From NCBI GenBank assembly GCA_035578155.1, contig JAPWDM010000048.1, positions 1,398,501 to 1,462,500 of the forward strand: a stretch of 64,000 bases of DNA, written 5' to 3'. The stretch's first letter is position 1, and each line of letters begins with the position of its first letter. The notes beneath the pieces were generated by a model. The model was not told the DNA's origin. It saw only the letters and a program-made list of their open reading frames with translations, and did not search any database. Of this stretch, positions 1-11,236 are shown piece by piece. This stretch comes from Brachynemurus nebulosus (lineage: Eukaryota > Arthropoda > Insecta > Neuroptera > Myrmeleontidae). A program made the position numbers and the translations under genes.

Positions 1-47
1 TTAATAGGAAGAAATTCGCTATGTTATGCAGATGCTGCGACAGGGGT
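1..47 (+). mobile_element. Terminal fragment of TA-flanked MITE family C
   Basis: The window opens inside a repeat whose end reads AAATTCGCTATGTTATGCAG then ATGCTGCGACAGGGG, followed by TA. The same end occurs at about 13.10-13.14 kb and 29.71-29.75 kb, and at both ends of the foldback at 53516-53968. Most of this copy lies outside the window. Confidence 0.75.
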
Positions 48-335
48 ATTTTTTTTAACTATATCCCTAATTTGCTGAGAAAAGATGCGGATTTGAGAAG
101 TTTAAAAATATGCTACATTCATAATCAAAAAACTTAAATCTCCTTTAATTTTACAATAACCAAGATATGCTTTGCGGACATTATTTTTTCTCGTATAAAA
201 TTTCTTTGGGCTGCATTTGATCCAACTCAGTCGCTGCAGATGATATATAGACAGCTCAAACCATCGATTACTAACAAGAATATTTTTTATTTACAGTTAC
301 GGTAGGTTATAATATATACAAACCAAAATATTTCT
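48..335. other. AT-rich spacer, nothing recognised
   Basis: I see no coding region, RNA gene or repeat boundary here. Confidence 0.5.
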
Positions 336-798
336 TGTACACACAGACCAATGAACACATTTTATAATTATTATATTATATAGACTAATTATATCAATGT
401 ATACTTGAGGCAACCAGATACGATCAGGATACGACCGAATAGTATTCTGTAATATAGTAATTAATGCAATAACCGATGATATCCGTAGTAACGTTATCAA
501 ATAATTACTGTAAAAATATAATATTGACAATAAAATTTTACTTTTTTGAAAAGAAAACACAAAATTTTGAAAGAAAAAAAGTGGTATTCGCTTTATTTTC
601 AAAATACGTACGTACTTATATAAATGATGTCCTGCAATAATTATAGTCGCATTTGCTCAAAACTTGACATTATATTATATTGCTTGAATTTCATTCGTCT
701 CACCCTGTTACTTGCTTCAAGAAAAAGCCTACAAACTAGCTTTACGCTTTGTCTAGTATAGTATAATATAATAGTGTTCATTGGTCTGTGCTTGTACA
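336..798. mobile_element. MITE family D, full length
   Basis: Both ends carry an inverted repeat of about 50 bp. The left end reads TGTACACACAGACCAATGAA. The right end, on the opposite strand, reads TGTACAAGCACAGACCAATG, and both continue into an AT-rich ATTATATTAT stretch. No transposase is present; the short ORFs here are chance. A second copy, cut short by another insertion, is at 38719-38939. Confidence 0.8.
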
Positions 799-1506
799 TA
801 ATCAGAACCGTTACAACCACAAACCGTTTCTGAATTATTAAATATCCTCCGCACACTTTCAAAGAAGAAATATTTTAACAATTCTAATTAAAAATTAGCA
901 ATTTTGAGTAGGGAATAATATTATAAATTATACACGCAGACAAGTACTCATAAAACGTACACATAAGCTTTGCTTTCATTAAAAGTTTTTCATTGTTCAT
1001 ATTCGAAATAGAAATTTAAAACGGATGTACATAAATATACAATTATGAATGTAGGTTTATAAAATAAATATATATCTTACGGGTAATGTTTGAAGTAAAA
1101 CGGCTAAACCTAAATTGGACAGAGCCCGAAATATGATTAAAATGAATTGTTATTCGGACTTTGCCCATTAGTCAATATTAACTAAATTTTTCAGAGTACT
1201 GACATAATATCATATAATAAATACGTACTATTATATTATACGCTTTATAGTGACAATACCAAAAAATAAAAATTTCACCATTAAACAAATGTTTCGCAGT
1301 TAGCATACCGCTGAAAATACTCATGAATACTGTGGTAGTAGGTAGACGACGAATTATACTTCACATTTTTCTGGTATAAATGGAGAAGAAAGAAAAGTAT
1401 TACTGTTATTTAATTTTAGTTAGATAATGTGTAGGTTACTGCTTTATACGATGAATACGATAGTACTTAAAGCGTTAGTTACAGTCACTGCTGAATACGA
1501 TAGTAC
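799..1506. other. AT-rich spacer with a short direct repeat
   Basis: The stretch holds no recognisable gene. A 26-bp sequence, GAATACGATAGTACTTAAAG plus GCGTTA, occurs at about 1452-1477 and again at about 1492-1517, where the second copy runs into the start of MITE E1. Confidence 0.6.
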
Positions 1507-2243
1507 TTAAAGCGTTACATCACTTTAGTAGAAAAATTTCTTCGTTTTTTTATTGGCTTAAATGGTGTAGTGACATTTTCATAATAATATTTAAAAGGAA
1601 TTATAACTACGGAAATATTTCAAAAATCCTTTTGAATTTCATTTCTGAAACGACTTCGAGCGGTTTGAAACCTTCAAAAACGTCGTTCAATAACATTTTG
1701 GAATCTGTCAACTTGGCCAATAACTTTTTCTTTCCTTACTTTAATCCATTACCATATTTCAATAAACAAGTCAAAAATGGTAGATATAAACACACAAAAC
1801 GATAAACACGTTTTGAAACTTTGAATGCCGTTTTCTCGAAACTATGTAAGTTTTCCAAAACGATAGGCAAGATAACTCCAGCAATTTACATCTGATAAAT
1901 ATATTTTTTATAAACAAATTAAGCTTGATTTTTTCGTCAATTTTAAAAAATTTTTTTCAACTTGGTGTCATTTTACGATAAATTAATATTTCTTAATAAC
2001 TTGATGTGGCGCTTTAGTAAAACTAATCTAAACGGGGAATTTTTCTCTATTTTCTACGTCTGTGTTTGACCTGTGCTCACGCCACTACTTTGTTTTATAA
2101 ATTGTAAGGAAAAATTTTCTTTGTAATCCAAATTATGTATAATAGACTCTAAAAAGCTTTTTATTGATTGTGTCATTATAAAGAAAAAAGATTCTGGTAT
2201 AAATCCTTCTTTTCTAACGTTTCAAAGTTATGTAACGCCATAA
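1507..2243. mobile_element. MITE family E, copy 1
   Basis: The element is bounded by TTAAAGCGTTACAT on the left and ATGTAACGCCATAA on the right, an imperfect inverted repeat. The interior is non-coding and parallels the copy at 58720-59585: a stretch like ACAAAACGATAAACACGTTT, then CTCGAAACTA, then GTAAAACTAAT, in the same order. Divergence is high, so this is an old family. Confidence 0.65.
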
Positions 2244-2421
2244 CTAAAAATCATAATTAAATCAATACAAAGCTTGTAGGCATATGTATTTTTAAAATTT
2301 CTAGAACATTTTTAAAATTTTCGGAAAGTTACGGTAAATATCATTTAAAAAAAACTTTCAAACAGTTTTTGATAAAATTATAACATAAATTTCCATGACG
2401 TACCTATATATTCGCATTTTT

Positions 2422-2543
2422 AGTCGAATTTTCTCCGAAAAATTAGACTTATACAGTCTATACGATAAGAGCTGCGAGAGGCGAGAGTAGGGGCGCTATC
2501 CGTTTTCGGACCCGTAGAAAACGAATATGTGGAAAAAAAAATG

Positions 2544-2622
<79 letters not shown>

Positions 2623-3030
2623 CCCGCCACCTTTTAATTTGTGTAGGGCCCCCCTATGGAAGTTAAGAGATGAAATTTGGTAAATGGGGCTCATTTTCGA
2701 GGCACCTCATACTATCAAAGTGGGGTCAAATTTTGGGCAAATTTTTTTTCTGACCCGATCTTTAAGGGGGTGGTGGGGGGCGGAAAAGCAATAAAACTTT
2801 TTCAAACCGGTTTTAAATAATGTTTCGGTCAATTATCTACAACATATCCAAAATTCAGCTTCCTAGGATGATATGGTAAGAGTAGAGGGGGGAAAAACGA
2901 TTTTCGCTGGATCTAACAGGCCCCCAGCCCCCCAGAATTAACGTAGAGGGTTGAAGTTTGGTGTGTTGATAAAGTTCGTACCTAGGTTGTGCTTTTTGGA
3001 GGTTTTAATATTTTACCCCCACCCCCCTCA
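2422..3030 (+). mobile_element. HINE-like family H, 5' segment (tandem duplicate)
   Basis: The segment begins AGTCGAATTTTCTCCG and includes the GCGAGAGGCGAGAGTAGGGG stretch and a (TA)n tract at about 2550-2619. It ends at ACCCCCACCCCCCTCA, where the next copy starts at once. Apart from (TA)n length it is nearly identical to 3033-3605. The parsimonious reading is a recent tandem duplication of the first ~600 bp of the element. Confidence 0.85.
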
Positions 3031-3032
3031 TT

Positions 3033-3155
3033 AGTCGAATTTTCTCCGAAAAATTAGACTTATACAGTCTATACGATAAGAGCTGCGAGAGGCGAGAGTA
3101 GGGGCGCTATCCGTTTTCGGACCCGTAGAACACGAATATGTAGAAAAAAAAAATG

Positions 3156-3196
<41 letters not shown>

Positions 3197-4694
3197 CCCG
3201 CCACCTTTTAATTTGTGTAGGGCCCCCCTATGGAAGTTAAGAGATGAAATTTGGTAAATGGGGCTCATTTTCGAGGCACCTCATACTATCAAAGTGGGGT
3301 CAAATTTTGGGCAAATTTTTTTTCTGACCCGACCTTTAAGGGGGTGGTGGGGGGCGGAAAAGCAATAAAACTTTTCCAAACCGGTTTTAAATAATGTTTC
3401 GGTCAATTATCTACAACATATCCAAAATTCAGCTTCCTAGGATGATATGGTGGGAGTAGAGGGGGGAAAAACGATTTTCGCTGGATCTAACAGGCCCCCA
3501 GCCCCCCAGAATTAACGTAGAGGGTTGAAATTTGGTGTGTTGATAAAGTTCGTACCTAGGTTGTGCTTTTTGGAGGTTTTAATATTTTACCTCCACCCAC
3601 CTCATTTTTAAGCTACAATTTCATGCATTTTCGACGTTTTCGAAGTTTGTACCACTCGCACAGGTCACCCGAATAAACCTAGAGGGCTGAAATTTTGTAT
3701 TCGGATTGAGTTGGTATCAAGGGGGTGCCTTTTGGGGGTCTCGACTTTTAACCCCTACTCCCACCATTTTTATACCCAAAAGAACATTATTTTTCTTGTT
3801 TTTTAACAGTTTCGTTCGGGTCAAAATCTCCCCAAATAAACCTAGAGGGCTGAAATTTGGTGTACAGGTTAAGCTAATAGCCAGACACTGTTTTTTGGAG
3901 GTTTCAACTTTTAACCCTTACCCCCACGATTTTTACGCCAATATTTCCTTAATTTTTTTGCTTGTTTTCTAACACGTCTAGAGACTCTCTAAGGAAACCT
4001 AGAGGGCTGAAATTTTGTACGTGTATTCAGTTAGTATCCAGCTAGTACCTTGTAGGTAGTCCGCATCACTTTTCCCCCCACTTCTCCCATTTTTACATCG
4101 GAATTGAATGCTATTGTTAAATGTGTTTTAAAAGCATTATGTTTATTCTAAATACAAGTAGGCGAATAGTAATTTTAAAAAATTTAAAAAAAAGTGAACT
4201 TACTTTTATGACAAATGAAATACATACATATTAAGTAATTTAAAAATGTTATTAAAGTCACTGTTTATTTATAAATTAGGAATTTTGGATTTTTAGTATT
4301 TATAAAATAGAAATTTTGGATTTTTTTGGAAAGAAAAAATATCTTCATAAAGGCCTTCCAGTTTACTATTTAAGGTCCTTTTTTAATTTTTAAAACTAAA
4401 ACATAAAGGCAATTAGCGGATAAACATGGGCAGGAATGTCCTCGTACGAATTGTGTTGGCTTTTTTTCTGCTACCTGTTTTCGGCACAAAATTGAAATTT
4501 ACTGAGATACAGCCCTTAAATACTTAAAACCTTTTTTTAAAGCCTCGATCAGCCGAACACTTATCACCAGTTTTGAAACCAACAAAATGACAATTCGGTT
4601 GTAGACTTTCAATCACATTTCGCTTGTAGACATTCAATACCGAAGATGAAGGGGAAAATTCGACTACCGTGATGGGGCCCCGCTGCTCACGGCG
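3033..4694 (+). mobile_element. HINE-like family H, full-length copy
   Basis: This is the clearest full copy. In order it has: start AGTCGAATTTTCTCCG; a (TA)n tract at about 3159-3193; four degenerate modules of about 160 bp, each with a CCTAGAGGGCTGAAATTTTG-like core at about 3519, 3681, 3844 and 4001; an AT-rich middle; an inverted copy of the start (GAAAATTCGACT); and a 3' hairpin CCGTGATGGGGCCCCGCTGC + TCACGG. A start motif repeated inverted just inside a terminal hairpin matches the known layout of Helentron-associated elements (HINEs). That class assignment is inference. No protein is encoded. Confidence 0.8.
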
Positions 4695-4696
4695 TT

Positions 4697-5286
4697 TTTT
4701 TTAAGCTACAATTTCATGCATTTTCGACGTTTTCGAAGTTTGTACCACTCGCACAGGTCACCCGAATAAACCTAGAGGGTTGAAATTTTGTATTCGGATT
4801 GAGTTAGTATCAAGGGGGTGCCTTTTGGGGGTCTCGACTTTTAACCCCTATCCCCACCATTTTTATACCCAAAAGAACATGATTTTTCTTGTTTTTTAAC
4901 AGTTTCGTTCGGGTCAAAATCTCCCCAAATAAACCTAGAGGGCTGAAATTTGGTGTACAGGTTAAGCTAATAGCCAGACACTGTTTTTTGGAGGTTTCAA
5001 CTTTTAACCCTTACCCCCACGATTTTTACGCCAATATTTCCTTAATTTTTTTGCTTGTTTTCTAACACGTCTAGAGACTCCATAAGGAAACCTAGAGGGC
5101 TGAAATTTTGTACGTGTATTCAGTTAGTATCCAGCTAGTACCTTGTAGGGAGCCCGCATCACTTTTCCCCCCACTTCTCCCATTTTTACATCGGAATTGA
5201 ATGCTATTGTTAAATGTGTTTTAAATGCATTACTTTTATTGTAAATACAAGTAGGCGAATAGTAATTTTAAAAAATTTAAAAAAAA
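4697..5286 (+). mobile_element. Family H internal fragment
   Basis: The sequence repeats about 3608-4198 of the previous copy almost base for base, from the TAAGCTACAATTTCATGC stretch to the A-rich run after the last module. It lacks both element ends. It lies between the 3' end of the plus-strand copy and the 3' end of the minus-strand copy. Confidence 0.85.
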
Positions 5287-6786
5287 CGCCGTGAGCAGCG
5301 GGGCCCCATCACGGTAGTCGAATTTTCCCCTTCATCTTCGGTATTGAATGTCTACAAGCGAAATGTGATTGAAAGTCTACAACCGAATTGTCATTTTGTT
5401 GGTTTCAAAACTGGTGATGAGTGTTCGGCTGATCGAGGCTTTAAAAAAAGGTTTATGTATTTAAGGGCTGTATCTCAGTAAATTTCAATTTTGTGCCGAA
5501 AACAGGTAGCAGAAAAAAAGCCAACACAATTCGTACGAGGACATTCCTGCCCATGTTTATCCGCTAATTGCCTTTATGTTTTAGTTTTAAAAATTAAAAA
5601 AGGACCTTAAATAGTAAACTGGAAGGCCTTTATAAAGATATTTTTTCTTTCCAAAAAAATCCAAAATTTCTATTTTATAAATACTAAAAATCCAAAATTC
5701 CTAATTTATAAATAAACAGTGACTTTAATAACATTTTTAAATTACTTAATATGTATGTATTTCATTTGTCATAAAACTAAGTTCACTTTTTTTTAAATTT
5801 TTTAAAATTACTGTTCGCCTACTTGTATTTAGAATAAACATAATGCTTTTAAAACACATTTAACAATAGCATTCAATTCCGATGTAAAAATGGGAGAAGT
5901 GGGGGGAAAAGTGATGCGGACTCCCTACAAGGTACTAGCTGGATACTAACTGAATACACGTACAAAATTTCAGCCCTCTAGGTTTCCTTATGGAGTCTCT
6001 AGACATGTTAGAAAACAAGCAAAAAAATTAAGGAAATATTGGCGTAAAAATCGTGGGGGGTAAGGGTTAAAAGTTGAAACCTCCAAAAAAACAGTGTCTG
6101 GCTATTAGCTTAACCTGTACACCAAATTTCAGCCCTCTAGGTTTATTTGGGGAGATTTTGACCCGAACGAAACTGTTAAAAAACAAGAAAAATCATGTTC
6201 TTTTGGGTATAAAAATGGTGGGGGTAGGGGTTAAAAGTCGAGACCCCCAAAAGGCACCCCCTTGATACTAACTCAATCCGAATACAAAATTTCAGCCCTC
6301 TAGGTTTATTCGGGTGACCTGTGCGAGTGGTACAAACTTCGAAAACGTCGAAAATGCATGAAATTGTAGCTTAAAAATGAGGGGGGGTGGGGGTAAAATA
6401 TTAAAACCTCCAAAAAGCACAACCTAGGTACGAACTTTATCAACACACCAAATTTCAACCCTCTACGTTAATTCTGGGGGGCTGGGGGCCTGTTAGATCC
6501 AGCGAAAATCGTTTTTCCCCCCTCTACTCCCACCATATCATCCTAGGAAGCTGAATTTTGGATATGTTGTAGATAATTGACCGAAACATTATTTAAAACC
6601 GGTTTGGAAAAGTTTTATTGCTTTTCCGCCCCCCACCACCCCCTTAAAGGTCGGGTCCGAAAAAAAATTTGCCCAAAATTTGACCCCACTTTGATAGTAT
6701 TGTTGTGCATCGGAATAAGCCCCACTTACCAAATTTCATCTCTTAACTTCCATAGGGGGGCCCTACACATATTAAAAGGTTGCGGG

Positions 6787-6821
<35 letters not shown>

Positions 6822-6945
6822 CATCTTTTTTTTTTACATAATCGTGTTCTACGGGTCCGAAAACGGATAGCGCCCCCTGGTCTCGCCTCTCGCAGCTCTT
6901 ATCGTATAGACTGTATAAGTCTAATTTTTCGGAGAAAATTCGACT
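5287..6945 (-). mobile_element. HINE-like family H, full-length copy, inverted
   Basis: Read on the minus strand, this copy starts at 6945 with AGTCGAATTTTCTCCG, has a short (TA)n tract at about 6789-6818 and the four modules, and ends with the GC-rich hairpin at 5287. With 3033-4694 it makes a tail-to-tail inverted pair more than 1.6 kb long per arm, so this DNA could fold into a very long hairpin. Confidence 0.85.
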
Positions 6946-6949
6946 AAAA

Positions 6950-7827
6950 AGTGAATACAATTTTTTAACAAATGAAATACATACATATTAAGTAATTTGA
7001 AAATGTTATTAAAGTCACTGTTTATTTATTTATTTAATTATTATTTAGGAATTTTGGATTTTTATTATTTATAAAATAGAAATTTTTGATTTTTTTGGAA
7101 AGAAAAAATATCTTCATAAAAGCCTTTCAGTTTACTAGTTAAGTTCCTTTTTTAATATTTAAAAATAAAACACAAAGGCAATTGGCGGATAAGCATGGAT
7201 AGAAATGCCCTCGTACGAATTGTGTTGGCTTTTTCCCTGTTAACTTTTATCGGCACAAAATTGAAATTTACTGAGATTCAGCCCTTAAAAACTTAAAATC
7301 TTTTTTTAAAGCCCCGATCAACCGGACACTCATTATCAGTTTTGAAACCACCAAAATTACAAATCGCTTGTGGACTTTCAATTATATTTCGCTTGTAGAC
7401 ACTCAATACCGAAGAAATAATTTTTTATTTTTTATTTTTTTTATTTTTTATTTTTTTTTTCTTTTTGAAAGAAAAAATATCTTTATAAAGGCCTTCCAGT
7501 TTACTATTTAAGGTCCTTTTTTAATATTTAAAACTAAAACATAAAGGCAAATAGCGGATAAACATGGGCAGGAATGCCCTCGTACGAATTGTATTGGTTT
7601 TTTTTCTGCTACCTGTTTTCGGCACAAAATTGAAATTTACTGAGATACAGCCCTTAAATACTTAAAACCTTCTCTTAAAGCCTCGATCAGCCGAACACTC
7701 ATCACCAGTTTTGAAACCAACAAAATGACAATGCGGTTGTAGACTTTCAATCACATTTCGCTTGTAAACATTCAATACCGAAGATGAAGGGGAAAATTCG
7801 ACTACCGTGATGGGGCCCCGCTGCTCA
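6950..7827 (+). mobile_element. Family H 3' fragments, broken by a T-rich run
   Basis: Two overlapping 3' parts of family H follow each other. The first covers the AT-rich middle to CAATACCGAAG (about 6950-7415). A low-complexity (ATTTTTT)n run at about 7416-7460 separates it from the second, which repeats the middle and ends GGGGCCCCGCTGCTCA at 7827. Confidence 0.75.
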
Positions 7828-8236
7828 TTTTAATTATGATAACATGAGTCAACAAAAAATTATAATTAATTAATTAGCAAATTGGTAATTTATAATTCAT
7901 TTAATAAAATAATATACCTTGTAACGTTTTGGGTTAGTTTATTAAATATTTTCAGTAATAAAATTTTCAGGTTCAAAAATAAAACACTTAGCACACTGGT
8001 AGTATGTGTAAATAATTTATTCAATGAATAAAAATAATTGATTTTTTTAGTTGTAATTTTTAATAGCTTATAAAGTAGAGGTACTTTTAATTTTTGTTTG
8101 ATTAAAATCAACACTTTTGTGATGCATAATAATCCTTCGTACGTATTTCGCCTTCGATTATAATCCATCTCTCATTAAGTTCATGAAAATATCGTATATC
8201 GTACTGACACGATAAATCGCGAAATCCCTTAGTTTT
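7828..8236. other. AT-rich spacer, nothing recognised
   Basis: No repeat boundary or credible coding signal is visible. Confidence 0.5.
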
Positions 8237-8364
8237 AGTCGAATTTTTCTTTGAAAAAATTAGACTTATACAGCCTATACGATAAGAACGGCGAGAGGCG
8301 AGAGTAGGGGCGCTATCCGTTTTTGGACCCGTAGAACACGATTCTGAAGAAAAAATGTCTATCA

Positions 8365-8444
<80 letters not shown>

Positions 8445-10125
8445 CCGCTACCTTTTATAGGTAGGGCTCCCCTATGGAAGTTAAGAGCTGAACTTTTGTA
8501 AGTGGGGCTCATTCCGATGCATAACAATACTACCAAAGTGGGGTTAAATTTTGGACGAATTGTAGATCCGACCCAACTTTTAAGGGGATGGAGGTGGCGG
8601 TATAACAATAAGACTATTCCAAACCGCTTGGAAATAATGTTTCGGTCAATTATCTACAACATATCCACAATCCAGCTTCCTAGGATGATTTGAAGGGAAT
8701 AGTGGGGAGAAAAGTATTTTGGCTGGATCTAACACGCCCACAGCCCCCCAGAATTAACGCAGGTAGTTGCAATTTGGTGTGTTGATAAAGTTCGCACCTA
8801 GGTTGTGCTTTTTGGAGGTTTTAATATTTTACGCCCACCCCCCTCATTTTTAAGCTACAATTTCATGCTTTTTTGACGTTTTCGAAGTTTTTACCACTCG
8901 TACGGGTCACCCAAATAAACCTAGAGGGCTGAAATTTTGTATTCGAATTGAGTTAGTATCAAGCGGGTGCCTTTTGGGAGTCTCAGCTTTTAATCCTTAT
9001 TCCCAATATTTTTATTCCAAAAAGAACATGATTTTTCTTGTTTTTAACAGTCTCGTTCGGGTCAAAATCTCCCCAAAGAAACCTAGAGGGCTGAAATTTG
9101 GTGTACAGGTTAAGCTAATAGCCAGGAGGTTTCAATTTTTAACTCTTACCCCCACGATTTTTACACCAATATTTCCTTAATTTTTTTGCATTTTTTCTAA
9201 CACGTCTAGACTCTCTAAGGAAACCTAGAGGGCTAAAATTTTGTACGTGTATTGAGCTAGTATCCAGCTAGTGCCTTTTAGGAATTCCACATTACTTTTC
9301 TCCCCATTTCTCCTATTTTTGCATCGGAATTCAATGGTATTGTTAAATGTGTTTTAAATGCATTATTTTTATTCTAAATACAAGTAGGCGAATAGTAATT
9401 TTAAAAAATTAAAAAAAAAATGAACTTACTTTTATAACAAATGCGATACAGAAATATTAGGTATACCTCGTTTCAGATACAATTGATCATGATTTTTCGT
9501 AAAAAATCAAATAATTCTTATATTCGAAACAAATCAATCTTTTATTCTATTCTAAAAATAAACTATAAATTTAAAATTTACATAAATGCAGTAATAAAAG
9601 AGATAAAGCCAGGAGAACGGAAATTATCTAAATTCAAAGCGACGAAGCATAGTTAAATTTAACTGAAATGAACCATAATTTAAAATGTTATTAGAGTCAC
9701 TGTTTCATTTATAAAGTAGGAATATTGTATTTTTATTATTTATAAATAGAAATTTTGGACTTTTTTGGATAGAAAAAATATCTTCATAAAGGCCTTGGGG
9801 TTTACTCTTTAAGTTTCCTTCTTTAATATTTAAAAATAAAACACAAAGGTTAATTGACGGAGAAGTAGGGGTAGGAATGCCCTCGTAGGAGTTGTGTTGG
9901 CTTTTTTCCTGCGAACTGCTATCGGCACAAAATTGAAATTACTAAGATTCAGCCCTTAAAAACTTAAGACCTTTGTTTTTGAAGCCCCGATCAGCCGGAC
10001 ACTCATCATCAGTTTTGAAACCACCAAAATGACAATTCGCTTGTAGACTTTCAATTACATTTCGCTTGTAGACATTCAATACCGAAGATGAAAGGAAAAA
10101 TTCGACTTCCGTGATGGGGCCCCGC
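8237..10125 (+). mobile_element. HINE-like family H, full-length copy with small insert
   Basis: The copy runs from AGTCGAATTTTTCTTTG to GTGATGGGGCCCCGCT, where it stops inside the hairpin. A (TA)n tract is at about 8369-8441. Against other copies there is extra unrelated DNA of about 220 bp at about 9457-9680, and one module is shortened near 9121. The flanking T-runs are compatible with insertion between T residues, but no target duplication is readable. Confidence 0.8.
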
Positions 10126-10376
10126 TTTTTTTTTAGATTAGTTACAACCCCTCATACCATTTAAGAAGTGAATTACTCTGTCTAGTCAAAAACAGAAGTA
10201 AACGTATTTAGATATTTAAAAATTTTAATAGGCAACCTATATAAAAGTTTGATAAAAATTGTAATTTAACTGATTTTGCTCAAAATCATTTAACAAAATG
10301 TTAAATTTTTACGAAATTTTGTATTGATAGAGCAAAACATGAGTGTAACTGCTGGTGAGTTTGCAAAAAGTTTAGA

Positions 10377-10451
<75 letters not shown>

Positions 10452-10862
10452 CAACCAAATTTTTTTGATAGAAATGAAAAAGGTTTTTGATAGAAAAGAA
10501 ATGAAAAATGAAATGAAAAACTGGAAAAGGTTCTTTTCTTGGATGTAATGGAAATGTAGCCAAGCAAAACAATATCGGTTGAAGTAGTCTCAAGACATAT
10601 GCATATTTTTACCGCCTAACTGATAAATTAAAGAAAAATTAGAAAATTAAACTTTGGCAAAAAAAATTTTTTTGCTCATTTATGCTGTTAATTAATGCGT
10701 TAGATCAGTTTTATCGAAAAATTAATATATAGTCCCATTTAAAAATCTATATCTAAGTTTGTATCATAGCTCGAAAACCATAAGAGCAATAAAGCTCCTG
10801 ACTATAGCAATCGGTTGCCCCCTTCGGTATCTACAACTCTTATTTGGACAATTTGTCGATTA
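10126..10862. other. AT-rich spacer with (TA)n tract
   Basis: A (TA)n tract lies at about 10380-10446. ORFs crossing it consist mostly of alternating Tyr and Ile and are artefacts. Nothing else is recognised. Confidence 0.6.
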
Positions 10863-11022
10863 AAGGTTTGTTTAAGCAGCAGTTTTGGATAGTACCAAAC
10901 TGTTAGGATTGTGCGCAAAGCGTTTTTAGTCATTATTTAGACCGCTATGCGCATGCGAAAGTTGCTTTGCGCATAATCTTGATAGTTTGGTACTATCCGA
11001 AACTGCTGCTTAAACAAGCCTT
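10863..11022. mobile_element. Short foldback MITE
   Basis: Two arms of about 58 bp are inverted copies: AAGGTTTGTTTAAGCAGCAG at the left and CTGCTGCTTAAACAAGCCTT at the right. They enclose a loop of about 45 bp that includes GCGCAAAGC and GCTTTGCGC. The flanks are TTAA-like, but the exact target duplication is not clear. Confidence 0.75.
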
Positions 11023-11236
11023 AAATCAACGGTTTAGCCGTAATAAAAATGGCAACTCTCGAAAAACGTATTTATCTCGTTTATATTTTCAAATTTTTTT
11101 ACTGGGTTCTTAAATTGATACCTATCAATTTATTTTTTCTCCAAGGAATTAGGTTGATTATTTTTTTATTATTTTGATTTTCGGAAGAAATATTCTGTTG
11201 TCTTTCCATCGTTGATTGATGGCTAAGACTGGCAAA

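Noticed and set aside
8108..8608. Minus-strand ORF of 166 codons
   Set aside because: It covers the 5' part of family H plus (TA)n. Other copies of the family do not keep the frame.
10301..10593. Several ORFs with Tyr-Ile runs on both strands
   Set aside because: They are translations of a (TA)n microsatellite.
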